Source: Anaerolineae bacterium (GTDB taxonomy: Bacteria; Chloroflexota; Anaerolineae; Aggregatilineales; UBA2796). From it: a stretch of 64,000 bases of DNA. This document shows positions 1-9,699 of the stretch, piece by piece. Made by a program: the position numbers and the translations under genes. Under the pieces are notes generated by a model. The model made no database searches, had not been told where the DNA came from, and worked only from the letters and a program-made list of their open reading frames with translations. The stretch lies in assembly GCA_019637615.1 (NCBI GenBank), contig JAHBVJ010000039.1, positions 1-64,000 of the forward strand. The letters run 5' to 3'. Positions within the stretch are counted from its first letter, which is position 1, and each line of letters begins with the position of its first letter.

Positions 1-1
1 T

Positions 2-565
2 GACCGCGCAGTTCGCGCCTGCGCCGACCAGATGTGACGGAGCCGAGCGCTTCCGAAACGAGGCTAACCACGCCTCCGTGAATTCCTGACGTTCCGGCCC
101 GCGTCCCAATGGATTATGGGTTTGGAATAAGCGCTGTGCTTCGGTTTCGACCTCGTAAGGCAAAATGTTGCCCGTCACCACGCCGATGTCGTCACGCGTG
201 AAGGCCGCCATCAAATCTTCGATCCACGTCGGCGGCACGATCACATCGTCATCCAGCAGCGCGATCATCTGCCCGCTGGATGCCACGATACCCGCGTTCC
301 GTCCATACGAGGAGCCACCGCGCGCTTCGTTGACCAGTCTTGCGGTGGGGAAGGCCGCGACGATAGGCGGCGTGATGCCGGATTCTGGATGGTTATCCAC
401 TACGATCAGTTCAAGCTCGACCGAGACTTGCTGTGTAGTTAAGGCGTGAAGACAAGTCTCTAGGGTGGCTGGACGATCATACGTGGAAACCACCACCGAG
501 ACTTTGTGAAACTGCCCGCGTCCAATGGCCTCCATTGGTGCGGGAGTTGAATTGCTGTTTGACAT
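2..565 (-). CDS. Family 2 glycosyltransferase, 3' end outside the window
   Basis: An open frame runs leftward from an ATG at 565 to the window edge without a stop, giving 188 codons. After a short polar leader, the N-terminus has the GT-A start VSVVVSTYDRP. A VDNHPES segment follows, and near residue 100 the metal/nucleotide-sugar motif LLDDDVIVPP. These are typical of inverting GT2 enzymes that transfer sugars from NDP-sugars to glycans at the inner membrane. It lies downstream of the flippase gene on the same strand, so a shared exopolysaccharide or O-glycan role is likely. The acceptor cannot be told. The C-terminal part is missing. Confidence 0.85.
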   Translation of the reverse strand, partial: MSNSNSTPAPMEAIGRGQFHKVSVVVSTYDRPATLETCLHALTTQQVSVELELIVVDNHPESGITPPIVAAFPTARLVNEARGGSSYGRNAGIVASSGQMIALLDDDVIVPPTWIEDLMAAFTRDDIGVVTGNILPYEVETEAQRLFQTHNPLGRGPERQEFTEAWLASFRKRSAPSHLVGAGANCAV

Positions 566-683
566 CGTTTGTTTGACTAATGCAGTTGTCGAGGTGACCA
601 GAGCCTAACGCTCCACCACTATTCCATGACTCATGTCACCAAGCGTACGATAAAATCTTCCATGGGCAAGTATCAGAGCCGTT

Positions 684-2063
684 TTAAATCGATGGGTCTC
701 CTGTGTCGGTTCCATCGTCCACTGCCGTCTCATCCGAGGCGGTAGGCATGTCTGGCGGCATCGGTACAGCCGCGTTTGGTGCCACCATCGATTGTTCTTT
801 CCGCGCAATCTGCTGCCGTTCATGGCGCTTACGCAGTTCCAGCAGCACGACGAAACTGCCGACAGAAATGATAGAGCTGATCAAGTTTGCCACTGCTGCG
901 CCGACAACGCCATAGGGCGGAATGAGCAGTAAGCAGGTCACGTACAAAGAGATCACCGTGATGATGCGCCCGCCCATTTCGACAGCCGGACGGTTGACGC
1001 CGATCAACATGCCAGAGATCACCCCTTGCAGCCCAAAAATGGTTTGCATAGCGATCATCGTGATTACGGCGACAGCGGGCAGCAGGTATTCAGGCTTGAA
1101 GAAGCTGAGGATGATCCATTGATACAACGACAGGTACACGACAGCGATAACAGCGCTGATGGCAAGCACGCCAACGGCGCTCATCAGCATCAACCGCCGA
1201 CGGTTACTCTGCATCGACGCTGCACGCGGCATGATCATCGTCCCCAACGCGCTTGGTACGAAGTCAAACACGATGTTGAGGGTCTTGGTAAAGGTATATG
1301 CACCAACGACAGCATCGCCAGAAAAGCGTCGCAGGATAAAGACATCCGCGCCGTTTGCAAACGCATAGGTCGAGTGCGAAATCCAGATCGGGACTGCCGC
1401 TACGATCAACTCCTTCATCGTTTTCCAATCGAAATATTTCAGGCGGATGCGCACAGGTAGTGGATAGAGCGCCGTGATCAGCAGGACGGGCACCACGTAG
1501 GAAAGGCCATAGATCGCCAGCGCGGGCAGCACCGATTGTTCACGCAGCGCGACATAAACGATCGCGATGACGACGAGCTGAATCAGATTGCTACTCACAA
1601 ACACGATAGCAAGGCGTGTAGAATCTTCAAAGCCACGTGCCAGTCCATAGTAAGCGTAAAACAGCGTCACACCAAAAAAGATCAAATACGCGCCGAGGTC
1701 TAGTGTGCCGGCTAACACGAACAGCGGGATAGTGAATAACACGGTCAGGAGGCACAGGCCAAACATCACGATCCACGCATTGGTGTACACGCGATGGAGC
1801 TGTTCAGTATTATCGCGGTGAATGCTGACCTGCCGCGCCACCAAATGTTGGAAAAATGGCATGGTGGGAATGGAAAGCAAACCTGCGATCAAGATGATGT
1901 ATTGAATGTAGCCGTATCGTTCGGCAGGTAGCATCCGTCCTAGCAGCAGCGAAAAACCCAACCCTAAGAAGCGTGCCAGCGCAAAGCCCGCTGCCAAGAT
2001 GGCTGAACTCTTTAGAAAGCGCGAGTCCAGAATCTTGAATCTCTGTCGTAGTGATGCAATCAT
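684..2063 (-). CDS. Wzx-like polysaccharide flippase (MOP superfamily)
   Basis: This is a polytopic protein of 459 residues with about 12-14 hydrophobic segments and the N-terminal pattern FLKSSAILAAGFALARFLGLG, usual for Wzx/MurJ-like exporters. It would flip lipid-linked glycans across the cytoplasmic membrane. I chose the ATG at 2063 because AAGGA sits about 7 bases upstream; an upstream extension to 2144 has no ribosome site. The C-terminus is a cytoplasmic Pro/Asp/Thr-rich tail. The glycosyltransferase gene follows after 118 bases, consistent with a glycan assembly operon. The transported glycan is unknown. Confidence 0.85.
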   Translation of the reverse strand: MIASLRQRFKILDSRFLKSSAILAAGFALARFLGLGFSLLLGRMLPAERYGYIQYIILIAGLLSIPTMPFFQHLVARQVSIHRDNTEQLHRVYTNAWIVMFGLCLLTVLFTIPLFVLAGTLDLGAYLIFFGVTLFYAYYGLARGFEDSTRLAIVFVSSNLIQLVVIAIVYVALREQSVLPALAIYGLSYVVPVLLITALYPLPVRIRLKYFDWKTMKELIVAAVPIWISHSTYAFANGADVFILRRFSGDAVVGAYTFTKTLNIVFDFVPSALGTMIMPRAASMQSNRRRLMLMSAVGVLAISAVIAVVYLSLYQWIILSFFKPEYLLPAVAVITMIAMQTIFGLQGVISGMLIGVNRPAVEMGGRIITVISLYVTCLLLIPPYGVVGAAVANLISSIISVGSFVVLLELRKRHERQQIARKEQSMVAPNAAVPMPPDMPTASDETAVDDGTDTGDPSI

Positions 2064-2361
2064 TGTTGTCCTTGTTTGTACGTTGGTGACCCACATGTTT
2101 GACTCTGAGGCCAAGCTACCCCTAGTTTGCTTGAGACTGACCAATTGTACAATGGTTGATCATTACAGTTGGGATTTAGCCCTACCTCCCGGAAAAGTTC
2201 GCGAAATTTTCACAAAGCTATTGTTAATTTCATTATTTCTAACCTCACCCTCCCACTCATTGTCTTGCTTATCAACTAATCAATCACTTGCGCAATTTGT
2301 TGATATTCAAGTACAATAAAATGAGTTCGCCCATCACGGGCGAGGGTAGAGAAAGGCTCGG

Positions 2362-3327
2362 ATGATGACTAATCAGGTTGAGATTCAGACTTACGAGAAT
2401 TTCATGAACAGCTTTATGCAGCGCTATGGCGAGAAAAAGTATGCTGAGGCCCTGACCTTGCTCGAACAAGAAGGCCATCACTACCCGGACAACCAAGCGA
2501 TGATCGCCTACAACCGTGCGTGCATGTACGGCGTACAGAATCTGCTGCCACAGGCGCTGAAGGTGCTGCGCGAAGCCTATGATGGCGGCTTCTGGTTCAG
2601 GGCGGATATGCTCCATCAAGACACCGACTTTGCCGCCTTGCAGGGCACGCCCGATTTTGAGAGCTTGGTCCAGCAGTTCCAACAGCGCTACGAAACCCTC
2701 AAGACCACCATCCGCACGAGCCGCCTCGTCTCCACGCCGCCCGCCGATGCCCCCAAGCCCTATCGGTTGCTGCTCACGCTGCACGGCAACAACGCGGATG
2801 CGCAAAACACCGCGCCACATTACGCCGCAGCGGCGAAGGCTGGCTGGTTAGTCGCCAATCTGCAATCATCACAGCTCGGTTTCACGGAGCAAGCCTTCGT
2901 CTGGAACGATCACGCGGAAAGCCTCGCTAACGTCGAGCAGCATCGCGCTGAACTGCTCCAAACCTATCCTATCGATCAGCAGCAGATCGTGGTCAGCGGC
3001 TTCTCGATGGGTGGTCAGATCGCCTCGCTCTTAGCCGTCACGCAGCCTTTCGCGGTCAAAGGGCTAATCGGCATCGGCACCTATTTGGGCGACAAGCAAG
3101 AAGAATGGCAGCCACAGATCGCGACCTTGGCGGAACGCGGCGTGCGCGTCTATTTGCTGATCGGGGATAAGGATGACGGCTGCTATCCCGGTACCGTGCG
3201 CTTTGCGGAGATGCTGCGCGCCGCCAACGTGCCGTGCGAGATGAAAGTTTATCCCGGCATGGGTCACATCTACCCGCCCGATTTTGACGAAATGTTGATC
3301 ACGGCGCTGAAGTTCATCACCGCGTAA
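2362..3327 (+). CDS. TPR-like / alpha-beta hydrolase fusion, esterase-like
   Basis: This 321-residue protein starts with about 110 residues of helical tetratricopeptide-like sequence (YAEALTLLEQEG, ALKVLREAYDGG) ending in a conserved-looking DTDFAALQGTPDFE. An alpha/beta hydrolase domain follows. The oxyanion strand is LLLTLHGN (137-143), the nucleophile elbow is GFSMGG with Ser215, the acid is probably Asp271 in GDKDDG and the base His302 in GMGHIYP. No signal peptide is seen, so it is cytoplasmic. It is probably a serine esterase or peptidase; the substrate is unknown. It stands alone. Confidence 0.8.
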   Translation: MMTNQVEIQTYENFMNSFMQRYGEKKYAEALTLLEQEGHHYPDNQAMIAYNRACMYGVQNLLPQALKVLREAYDGGFWFRADMLHQDTDFAALQGTPDFESLVQQFQQRYETLKTTIRTSRLVSTPPADAPKPYRLLLTLHGNNADAQNTAPHYAAAAKAGWLVANLQSSQLGFTEQAFVWNDHAESLANVEQHRAELLQTYPIDQQQIVVSGFSMGGQIASLLAVTQPFAVKGLIGIGTYLGDKQEEWQPQIATLAERGVRVYLLIGDKDDGCYPGTVRFAEMLRAANVPCEMKVYPGMGHIYPPDFDEMLITALKFITA

Positions 3328-3455
3328 CTTGACTATTCTCCGGCGCTCCTGCCTTCAATCCCAACAGGTAGGGGCGCAGCGCACATGCCCATTTGGCGCG
3401 TTTCTGCTAGTATCGACCTCAATAGGTGGTTTTTCAGTGCTTGGCAAGAGATCAC

Positions 3456-4475
3456 ATGACATCACAACGGGCATCAGGCTGTCTGTTCGGACTGGCCTTT
3501 GGCGACGCGCTCGGCGCACCGACCGAGTTCTTGAGTTATAGCGAGATCAAAGCGCGTTACGGGACGTATCACAGCCTGATGCTCAAAGGCGATCCAGCTT
3601 ATGTCACCGATGATACACAGATGGCGTTAGCAGTCGCCAAGGCGCTGCGCCGCGCTGAGACGCCCTATAGCCAAGCCACACTGCTCGATCCACTGCGGAA
3701 TGCCTTCATCGAGTGGCTCGACAGCCCCGATAATAACCGCGCTCCCGGCAACACCTGTCTGGATGCCTGTTACGCGCTGCAAGATGGGCAGCCGTGGTAC
3801 AAAGCCAGTGTCCAAGGCTCGAAAGGCTGCGGTGCGAATATGCGTGTCGCGCCTGTCGGCATCTTGCCAGCCGGAGAGCACGGCTTTGATGAGACAGCCC
3901 GCGCTGGCATGGCGCAGTTTCAGGCCGCGCTCACGCATGGACATCCTACCGGACTCGCCGCCGCCGATCTGACCGCCGCTGCCATCGCTGATCTGGTGCA
4001 GGGCGGCACCCCAACCGGACTCGTCGCCCGTCTGACCGAATACGCCCGATCTCAGCGCCAAATCTGGCACGCCGCATGGCTCGATCCGCTGTTGTCTGTG
4101 CGTCCTGTAGCGGTCGATAGTAAAGAATTCATCGCTTACGGCTGGGACGAATGCTTGCGCGTGCTGGATCGGCTGGCATGGGCAGTGGAAAACGCGGATC
4201 GGGACAGCGATCCATGTAAGGCGACGGGGGCGGGCTGGATCGCGGAAGAAGCCTTCGCGACGGGGCTGCTGTGTTTTCTGCTGTTCCCCAATGAGCCGAC
4301 CGACGCCGTGCGCTTCGCCGCCATGACCTCCGGCGACTCGGACTCGATTGCGTGTTTGACGGGTGCTTTTGCGGGTTCCTATCACGGCCTGAGCGCGTGG
4401 CCTGCGGACTGGATCAGCCGCATTGAGTATGCCGATCAGCTTACCGCGTTCGGTGCGTATTGGGATCGCGGCTGA
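3456..4475 (+). CDS. ADP-ribosylglycohydrolase family protein
   Basis: A protein of 339 residues with the marks of the DraG/ARH fold: GLAFGDALGAPTEF near the N-terminus, the Mg-binding TDDTQM around residue 55, and SGDSDSIACLTGAFAGS near the C-terminus, whose Asp residues complete the dinuclear Mg site. Family members cleave ADP-ribose from proteins or small molecules, or act on related N-glycosides. The start at 3456 has AAGAGA upstream; a longer frame from 3426 has none. It is monocistronic, with no ADP-ribosyltransferase nearby, so the target is open. Confidence 0.88.
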   Translation: MTSQRASGCLFGLAFGDALGAPTEFLSYSEIKARYGTYHSLMLKGDPAYVTDDTQMALAVAKALRRAETPYSQATLLDPLRNAFIEWLDSPDNNRAPGNTCLDACYALQDGQPWYKASVQGSKGCGANMRVAPVGILPAGEHGFDETARAGMAQFQAALTHGHPTGLAAADLTAAAIADLVQGGTPTGLVARLTEYARSQRQIWHAAWLDPLLSVRPVAVDSKEFIAYGWDECLRVLDRLAWAVENADRDSDPCKATGAGWIAEEAFATGLLCFLLFPNEPTDAVRFAAMTSGDSDSIACLTGAFAGSYHGLSAWPADWISRIEYADQLTAFGAYWDRG

Positions 4476-4501
4476 TCACGGATGATCGAGAGGATTGTCG
4501 G

Positions 4502-4819
4502 TCAATAGTCACCCCGTTCCTCATCAATGAGGGCATCGATGTTTAGTGGCACCGTGATCATGTGGTCAAGTTCTTCTAAATCTTCCTCGGTCACTTCCTC
4601 AAGATCATCCGGTATCTCCAACTCAGAAAGGTTGGCAAGTAGTCCCGCTGCTGCTAACTGCGCTTGAAGTTCCCCTCGTGTGATTTCCTTCGCCACTTTA
4701 TCTGGCGTCGCAATCGGCTGAATCACTAACCTTACCGGGCCTTCGGGAAGATCATCAGGTAGCTCCACGATGAGTTGACGATCCTTGCTAATGACGGCAT
4801 TGAGCGTGATAGCATCCAT
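4502..4819 (-). CDS. Solitary VapB-like antitoxin homologue
   Basis: This 105-residue acidic protein begins MDAITLNAVISKDRQL and continues with LPDDLPEGPVRLVIQ, a short beta-rich segment. A Glu/Asp-rich helical part follows, ending in ERGDY. It is clearly related to the two antitoxin-like genes at 9322-10032, sharing the start, the LPDD-PEGP block and the ending. Even the leader is alike, with TATATACTTT and TAGGAGA before the ATG. No PIN toxin gene accompanies it, so it is either an orphan antitoxin or pairs with the toxin at 8870. Confidence 0.6.
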   Translation of the reverse strand: MDAITLNAVISKDRQLIVELPDDLPEGPVRLVIQPIATPDKVAKEITRGELQAQLAAAGLLANLSELEIPDDLEEVTEEDLEELDHMITVPLNIDALIDEERGDY

Positions 4820-5141
4820 AATCCACTCTCCTACCTAAAGTATATATCATCTGCGTGGTGACCATGACTTTCCTCGTAGTGGCGCTAGTGATGACAGTCA
4901 CTAGCATTCTATGACATTCATCCAATGCGTGCATACCCGCTTGCGGCTAAAGTCGCCCCACAGAGTATGCGGTTTGGCCTACGGCAGCAGCGAGCGGTGG
5001 ATAGCCTTGTAACGGATGAATTCCGCTGCAAGACCGTCGCGAAGCCTGATGACTCCGTACGAACCGCTTGAGTGTGTATCCCGTCGTGAGTACCGACCGT
5101 CATCTCTAGACATTTTCTCCACACCCCCTTTGGAGGAGGCT
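4820..5141. other. Gene-free interval before the radical SAM gene
   Basis: This is 322 bases with no convincing gene. It holds the leader of the leftward antitoxin gene at its left edge, the inverted repeat at 4884-4905, and the GGAGGAGG ribosome site of the radical SAM gene at its right edge. Short frames on both strands lack ribosome sites and recognisable domains. Confidence 0.5.
4884..4905. repeat. Perfect 8-bp inverted repeat
   Basis: GCTAGTGA (4884-4891) and its exact complement TCACTAGC (4898-4905) are separated by six bases. It lies between divergent genes about 240 bases before the radical SAM start and 65 bases before the antitoxin start. It could be an operator. No function can be assigned from sequence alone. 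Confidence 0.45.
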
Positions 5142-6416
5142 ATGAGACCATTTAAGAAAGACATGTATCGTTTTCCGTGGTCGCTAAACGATAACCCCAT
5201 TGGTTGGTTAGAAGTCACCGACAAGTGCAACATCTATTGCCGAGGCTGCTATCGCCTCAACAAGACGGGACATAAGACACTTGAGCAGGTCAAAGAGGAA
5301 ATCCGGTTCCTGAAAGAATGGCGCAACTGCGACAATATTTCAATCGCGGGCGGCGAACCCCTGATTCACCCCAATATCCTCGAAATCATCTCGTACATTC
5401 GCGAACTGAAAATGAAGCCGCTGGTGCTGACGAACGGCGTCAAGCTGGTGGATAACCGTCCGTTCCTCGTGGAACTGAAAAAAGCGGGCGTGTTTGGCTT
5501 CACCTTCCACGTGGATAGCGAGCAAAACCGCCCCCACTGGAAAGGCAAGAGCGAGATCGAACTGTGCGATCTGCGCCTCCAATTCGCCAAGATGGTAGCG
5601 GATGTCGGCGGCTTGTTCGCCAGCTTCGGCTCGACCATCTACCCGACCAACCAGCACTTGATTCCCGAACTGGTGAAGTGGGCGACCAAGCATGTCGATA
5701 TTGTGCATGGCCTCGTGTTCATCACCTACCGCGCCGCGCCGTCCGACGGCTCCTATGACTATCAGGTCGAAGGCCAAAAGGTGGAAAACCTCGAAGTGCC
5801 CTACCTCGCGCCGACGCAGGAAGAACCCAACTTCGACTTCACCTCGCGTCACGTTTACGCCAAAATCAAGGAAGCCAATCCCAACTACGAGACGGCGGCA
5901 TTTCTGGGCGGCACGCAGACGCACGACTCGATCAAGTGGCTGATCGCGGTACAGGTCGGCTCCAAGGGCGGCATGTACGGTTCGTTTGGCCCGAAGATGG
6001 TGGAACTCTCGGAAGCCTTCTATCACTTCTTCACCGGCAAGTACATGGCCTACACCAACATGCACAAGCTGCCCAAAGCGGCCTTCTTGCTCGGCCTCTT
6101 CGACAAGGAACTGCGCAAAGCCCACGCCAATTACTGGGCAGATATTCGGCGCAATCCGCTGCGCTTCTTCCAGCCCATCTACCAGCAGAGCATCGGCATC
6201 GTGCAAGCGCCGGACATTCTGGCGGATGGTCGCCAAGACATGTGCGATAGCTGCCCCGACATGACCGTCTGGGACGGCAAATTGGTGCATTCTTGCCGCA
6301 TGGAAGAATGGCGTCTGTACGGCAACTACATCACGGCGCAGCCTGCTGATGCCGATGGGGTGATGCCGCCGCAGGTCATCGCGCCCGATAAGATTCCGGT
6401 CATCAATCAGAACTAA
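5142..6416 (+). CDS. Radical SAM protein of unknown substrate
   Basis: A protein of 424 residues with Cys29-x3-Cys33-x2-Cys36 (CNIYCRGC), the ligands of the [4Fe-4S] cluster that cleaves S-adenosylmethionine, and SIAGGEPLIHP, the GGE motif that holds the methionine part. The C-terminal end has a second Cys group (MCDSCPDM and SCRMEEW), reminiscent of a SPASM or twitch extension. The start at 5142 is set by GGAGGAGG just upstream; the frame extends further but without support. It stands alone ahead of a long hairpin at 6440. The substrate is not apparent. Confidence 0.85.
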   Translation: MRPFKKDMYRFPWSLNDNPIGWLEVTDKCNIYCRGCYRLNKTGHKTLEQVKEEIRFLKEWRNCDNISIAGGEPLIHPNILEIISYIRELKMKPLVLTNGVKLVDNRPFLVELKKAGVFGFTFHVDSEQNRPHWKGKSEIELCDLRLQFAKMVADVGGLFASFGSTIYPTNQHLIPELVKWATKHVDIVHGLVFITYRAAPSDGSYDYQVEGQKVENLEVPYLAPTQEEPNFDFTSRHVYAKIKEANPNYETAAFLGGTQTHDSIKWLIAVQVGSKGGMYGSFGPKMVELSEAFYHFFTGKYMAYTNMHKLPKAAFLLGLFDKELRKAHANYWADIRRNPLRFFQPIYQQSIGIVQAPDILADGRQDMCDSCPDMTVWDGKLVHSCRMEEWRLYGNYITAQPADADGVMPPQVIAPDKIPVINQN

Positions 6417-6439
6417 GCCAAATTCCTAGGAACCTCAGG

Positions 6440-6477
6440 CGATAGCGTTCCTGCCCGCCACAGCAGGAGCGCTATCG
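6440..6477 (+). terminator. Long hairpin after the radical SAM gene
   Basis: Arms 6440-6454 (CGATAGCGTTCCTGC) and 6463-6477 pair over 15 positions with one G-U pair and an 8-base loop. There is no T-run, so it may slow or end transcription or protect the 3' end rather than act as a classic intrinsic terminator. Confidence 0.5.
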
Positions 6478-6503
6478 TCGTGTGCAGAGAGCAGGGGACG
6501 ACG

Positions 6504-8846
6504 ATGGCATTTCAACAGCTTGAACAGTCCGCGCAGCATCGAGCGCCGCACGCCGCACACAGCCTCCGCTTAGCTGGCGCTTGGGCGGTCATGCCGATTC
6601 CGCTTGCTGCGGCAGGTCTGCCTGAAAATCTGGCATGGGAACACAGCCTCAGTGTGCCAGATTGCTGTCACCTGCAACCCGCGCTGTATCCGCAGCATCC
6701 CTATTGGGGTGAACATCTTCGCGCCATCAATCAGCAGGCATGGATTTATCGTCGCCAATTTACAGTGCCCGATGTGGCCTTCCAGCGAGCACGACTGCGC
6801 TTCGAGGGCGTCGATTACTACGCGACGGTATGGCTCAACGGCACGCTGATCGGTGAACATGAAGGCAACTTCGCGCCGTTCACCTTTGATGTGACCGCCG
6901 CGCTGCGTCGCGATGCAGAAAACACGCTGATCGTCCGTGTCACCGCGCCGTGGGATACGCCCAACTTGAACGGCATCTATCCGAGCGATCACGTGATTCG
7001 GGGCATGGTGAAAGGGCTGTACGAGCATGGCGACGGCGTGATTCCACCCGCTGTCAACCCGCTTGGCATCTGGCAGCCCGTGTGGCTGCTGTTGGACGAT
7101 GGCCTCAGCCTTGATCAGGTGCGGGTGCGCGGCAGTATGGCGGGTAAGGTCACTTGTCAGCTCACAGCAGCGAACACGACTGATCAGGCATGGTGTGGAA
7201 CGCTCGTGGTGTCCATCAGCGCGGAGAACCATGCTGGACAGGGCGCGTCGATCACCAAGCCGATTACGCTCTCTGTCGGGACGCAGACCATCGACCTCGC
7301 GCTGCATATCCCCGATCCGCGCTTGTGGTGGCCTTGGGATCACGGCTTACCGAACTTGTATCGTCTCACCGCCGAACTCGTCAATGCGGATACCTGCACC
7401 TCGATCACGACCACGTTCGGCTTGCGCGAAATCAAGCTGGAACGTTCTCCGGATCAGTTTACCTACCTGATCAACGAGCGGCCTGTGTTCGTGCGCGGCA
7501 CCTCATACATTCCCGGCCTCTATCTCTCGCAGTGCAATCGAGAGTCGCTCACGCATGATCTCGCTTTGGTGCGCGATCTCAACCTCAACTTGCTGCGTCT
7601 GCATGTCCATGTCTCGCCATCGCTGCTTTACGATCTCTGTGATCGGGCGGGCATCATGATCTGGCAAGACTTCGAATTGTGCTGGATACACGATCCCTCG
7701 CCAGAATTTGAGGCGCGGGCGCTCCGCTTGCAGCACGAGATGATCGATCTGCTCGGCAACCACGCCTCGATCATCACATGGTCGTGCCACAACGAGCCAA
7801 CGATGGTCTTTTCGCAGCGCGCGAACTTGGAACAGCACCCCGATCCAGCCTTGTACGCCGATGCGCAGCGCCAAGACCCTACGCGCCCTGTCTTTTTGTG
7901 CTCCGGTCAGATGGATACCGACTGGCAGCGCGCGGGCGATACCCATTCCTATTACGGCGCGTTGTGGACTGAACGCTACACGGATGTCTACCATCACAAG
8001 GTCAAATTCTCCACCGAATTTGGCTTTGAAGCGCCCGCCACCCTCCACACGCTGCAAACCTATCCCGAATGTTGGGATCGCTTGCAGCATCTTGACGGGC
8101 ATATGGATGAACTGTGGGCGTATCAGGCGCAGCTCATCCAATACCACGTTGAGCATTTCCGCCGTCTACGCGCTCAAAGTTGTGCAGGCTACATTCATTT
8201 CCTGTTTGCCGATCTCGTTCCGCAAGTGGGCTGCGGCATTCTGGATGCGCAGCGTGAACCGAAGGGCGGCTATTACGCGCTGCAACGTGCCTCGCGCCCG
8301 CTGCACATCGCCCTTGAGTATGATGATCGTCGCTGTCGTGCGGTGTGGGTCTTCAACGATACCGCCGGATCGATCCGTGATTGTGTCGCCACCTGTCGTA
8401 TTCTTGATCGTGACGATCAGCTCATCTTCCTCAAGCAGCTACCCGTCGATATAGCCGCCAATCAGTCGCAGCGCATCGCGGCGCTTGATTGGTCGGGTTC
8501 AGCAGCGGCGTGTTGGCGCGTAGAACTGGAACTGCGCGATCAAGGTGGTCAGGTCGTGGCCTGCAATCAGTATGATTGCCCGTTACAGCCATTACCCCGT
8601 CCGCGCGGCTACCCGTGGAAGTTTGATCCATTCTTGGGCTGCAAGGTATTTGATCGGCCTGATGCGCCGAGTCTCGCTGATCTGGGCGGCAGTTCGGTGA
8701 TCAAGGTGCTACCGCTGCCATTGCGAGAACGTCTAGGGGAATGGGTGCTCCGTCAGCATCTACCAACCGCCGTGCTGTCATTGACGGCGCGGGTCGCTGC
8801 GCTCTTGAATCCTGTGGTAAATGGTAACCCTGCTCGTGATGGTTAG
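6504..8846 (+). CDS. Glycoside hydrolase family 2, beta-mannosidase-like
   Basis: A 780-residue protein with GH2 order: a jelly-roll sugar-binding domain (about 20-200, with RLRFEGVDYYATVWLNG), an Ig-like domain (about 200-300) and a TIM barrel from about 310. The acid/base is probably Glu431 in HNEP after NHASIITWS, and the nucleophile Glu505 in FSTEFGFE. The C-terminal part is beta-rich. No signal peptide is seen, so it acts in the cytoplasm on imported oligosaccharides. The start at 6504 follows AGGGGA; an earlier GTG at 6480 is weaker. Whether it cleaves mannosides, glucuronides or galactosides is uncertain. Confidence 0.85.
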   Translation: MAFQQLEQSAQHRAPHAAHSLRLAGAWAVMPIPLAAAGLPENLAWEHSLSVPDCCHLQPALYPQHPYWGEHLRAINQQAWIYRRQFTVPDVAFQRARLRFEGVDYYATVWLNGTLIGEHEGNFAPFTFDVTAALRRDAENTLIVRVTAPWDTPNLNGIYPSDHVIRGMVKGLYEHGDGVIPPAVNPLGIWQPVWLLLDDGLSLDQVRVRGSMAGKVTCQLTAANTTDQAWCGTLVVSISAENHAGQGASITKPITLSVGTQTIDLALHIPDPRLWWPWDHGLPNLYRLTAELVNADTCTSITTTFGLREIKLERSPDQFTYLINERPVFVRGTSYIPGLYLSQCNRESLTHDLALVRDLNLNLLRLHVHVSPSLLYDLCDRAGIMIWQDFELCWIHDPSPEFEARALRLQHEMIDLLGNHASIITWSCHNEPTMVFSQRANLEQHPDPALYADAQRQDPTRPVFLCSGQMDTDWQRAGDTHSYYGALWTERYTDVYHHKVKFSTEFGFEAPATLHTLQTYPECWDRLQHLDGHMDELWAYQAQLIQYHVEHFRRLRAQSCAGYIHFLFADLVPQVGCGILDAQREPKGGYYALQRASRPLHIALEYDDRRCRAVWVFNDTAGSIRDCVATCRILDRDDQLIFLKQLPVDIAANQSQRIAALDWSGSAAACWRVELELRDQGGQVVACNQYDCPLQPLPRPRGYPWKFDPFLGCKVFDRPDAPSLADLGGSSVIKVLPLPLRERLGEWVLRQHLPTAVLSLTARVAALLNPVVNGNPARDG

Positions 8847-8869
8847 AAATGGATGCCAGCCTGCGTAAG

Positions 8870-9325
8870 CTAGGGGTGCAGAAGCGGATTATCTACTTGG
8901 AAGCCCTCTAAACTGGCGACAGTGAGCAGCCTCGTATCGGCGCTGACAAAGGTAATTGTCTTTCGTCTCAACCTGCGAAATTCGATAGCACACGCTAACT
9001 GTATGGTATCGAGCGTTTTGAGCGAATGGATACTTAATAATTGACGTGCCTGCTGAATACGTCGGGCATCCAAATTCACAAGCGCATAAGCAGTTCTAAC
9101 ATGCTTGGAAAATCCACGAAGTATCCTTTGCACATCTGCTGAGGTTAGCGTGTTTTGACGTTGGTTCCGCATAAGCAGCGAAGTCATCTCAGCCAATGTC
9201 AGTTCAGAGATGACGATTCTGTTTTTACTCGCAACGCTTGTTTCTCTTTTTACCCATTTAGCGCCAATTTCTAGAGGTAAATAACGTTTGGCAAGCGCAC
9301 TCGTATCCATGAAATAAGTAGTCAA
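8870..9325 (-). CDS. PIN-domain ribonuclease toxin (VapC-like)
   Basis: A 151-residue protein with the four acidic positions of a PIN nuclease: Asp7 in YFMDTSALAKRY, Glu41/Glu46 in SELTLAEM, Asp106 in LDTIQLA and Asp130 in SADTRLL. Such enzymes cut RNA with Mg2+ and are held inactive by a partner antitoxin. Its ATG overlaps the stop of the antitoxin gene 9322-9654 by four bases, giving translational coupling. The order antitoxin-toxin is the usual one. The RNA target is unknown. Confidence 0.85.
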   Translation of the reverse strand: MTTYFMDTSALAKRYLPLEIGAKWVKRETSVASKNRIVISELTLAEMTSLLMRNQRQNTLTSADVQRILRGFSKHVRTAYALVNLDARRIQQARQLLSIHSLKTLDTIQLACAIEFRRLRRKTITFVSADTRLLTVASLEGFQVDNPLLHP

Positions 9326-9654
9326 TAGTCGCCCCGATCCTCAGCGATTTGTTCTTCAACTGGCTTACTTAATGCGGGAATATCGCGTGTAAGCTCATCT
9401 AATTCTTCTTCCGAAAGTGGAGTTAGGTCTTCAGGGATATCATAAATACTAAGATCTGTAACCAATGATCCCGCTGCCGCTAACATCGCGCGTATTTCCT
9501 CAAGCGTTGGTTCCGCTTCCTCTGTTTCTTCAACAACTGGCGCGTTCATCGACTGAATAGTGAGTTTGATCGGCCCCTCTGGCACGTCGTCGGGCAGATC
9601 AATAATGAGTTTGCGATCTTTGCCGACAGTCATATTGAGTGTGATAGCATTCAT
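9322..9654 (-). CDS. Antitoxin partner of the PIN toxin (copy A)
   Basis: A 110-residue acidic protein that starts MNAITLNMTVGKDRKL, with LPDDVPEGPIKLTIQ and a Glu-rich C-terminus ending AEDRGDY. The start at 9654 has GGAGA upstream; a frame extension to 9693 covers the leader. The stop overlaps the toxin start. The role as antitoxin is inferred from its position; the DNA-binding fold is not obvious, though the N-terminal beta pattern would suit a small AbrB- or VapB-like domain. It is nearly identical to copy B upstream. Confidence 0.7.
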   Translation of the reverse strand: MNAITLNMTVGKDRKLIIDLPDDVPEGPIKLTIQSMNAPVVEETEEAEPTLEEIRAMLAAAGSLVTDLSIYDIPEDLTPLSEEELDELTRDIPALSKPVEEQIAEDRGDY

Positions 9655-9699
9655 CGTGAATTCTCCTACCCCAAGTATAAGATACTCAGCCACCGCCGA

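Noticed and set aside
5142-6416. The radical SAM protein as an activator of the Cys-less PhnJ
   Set aside because: It lies more than 20 kb away, is not in the operon, and has no feature of a glycyl-radical activase. The idea is untestable from this window.
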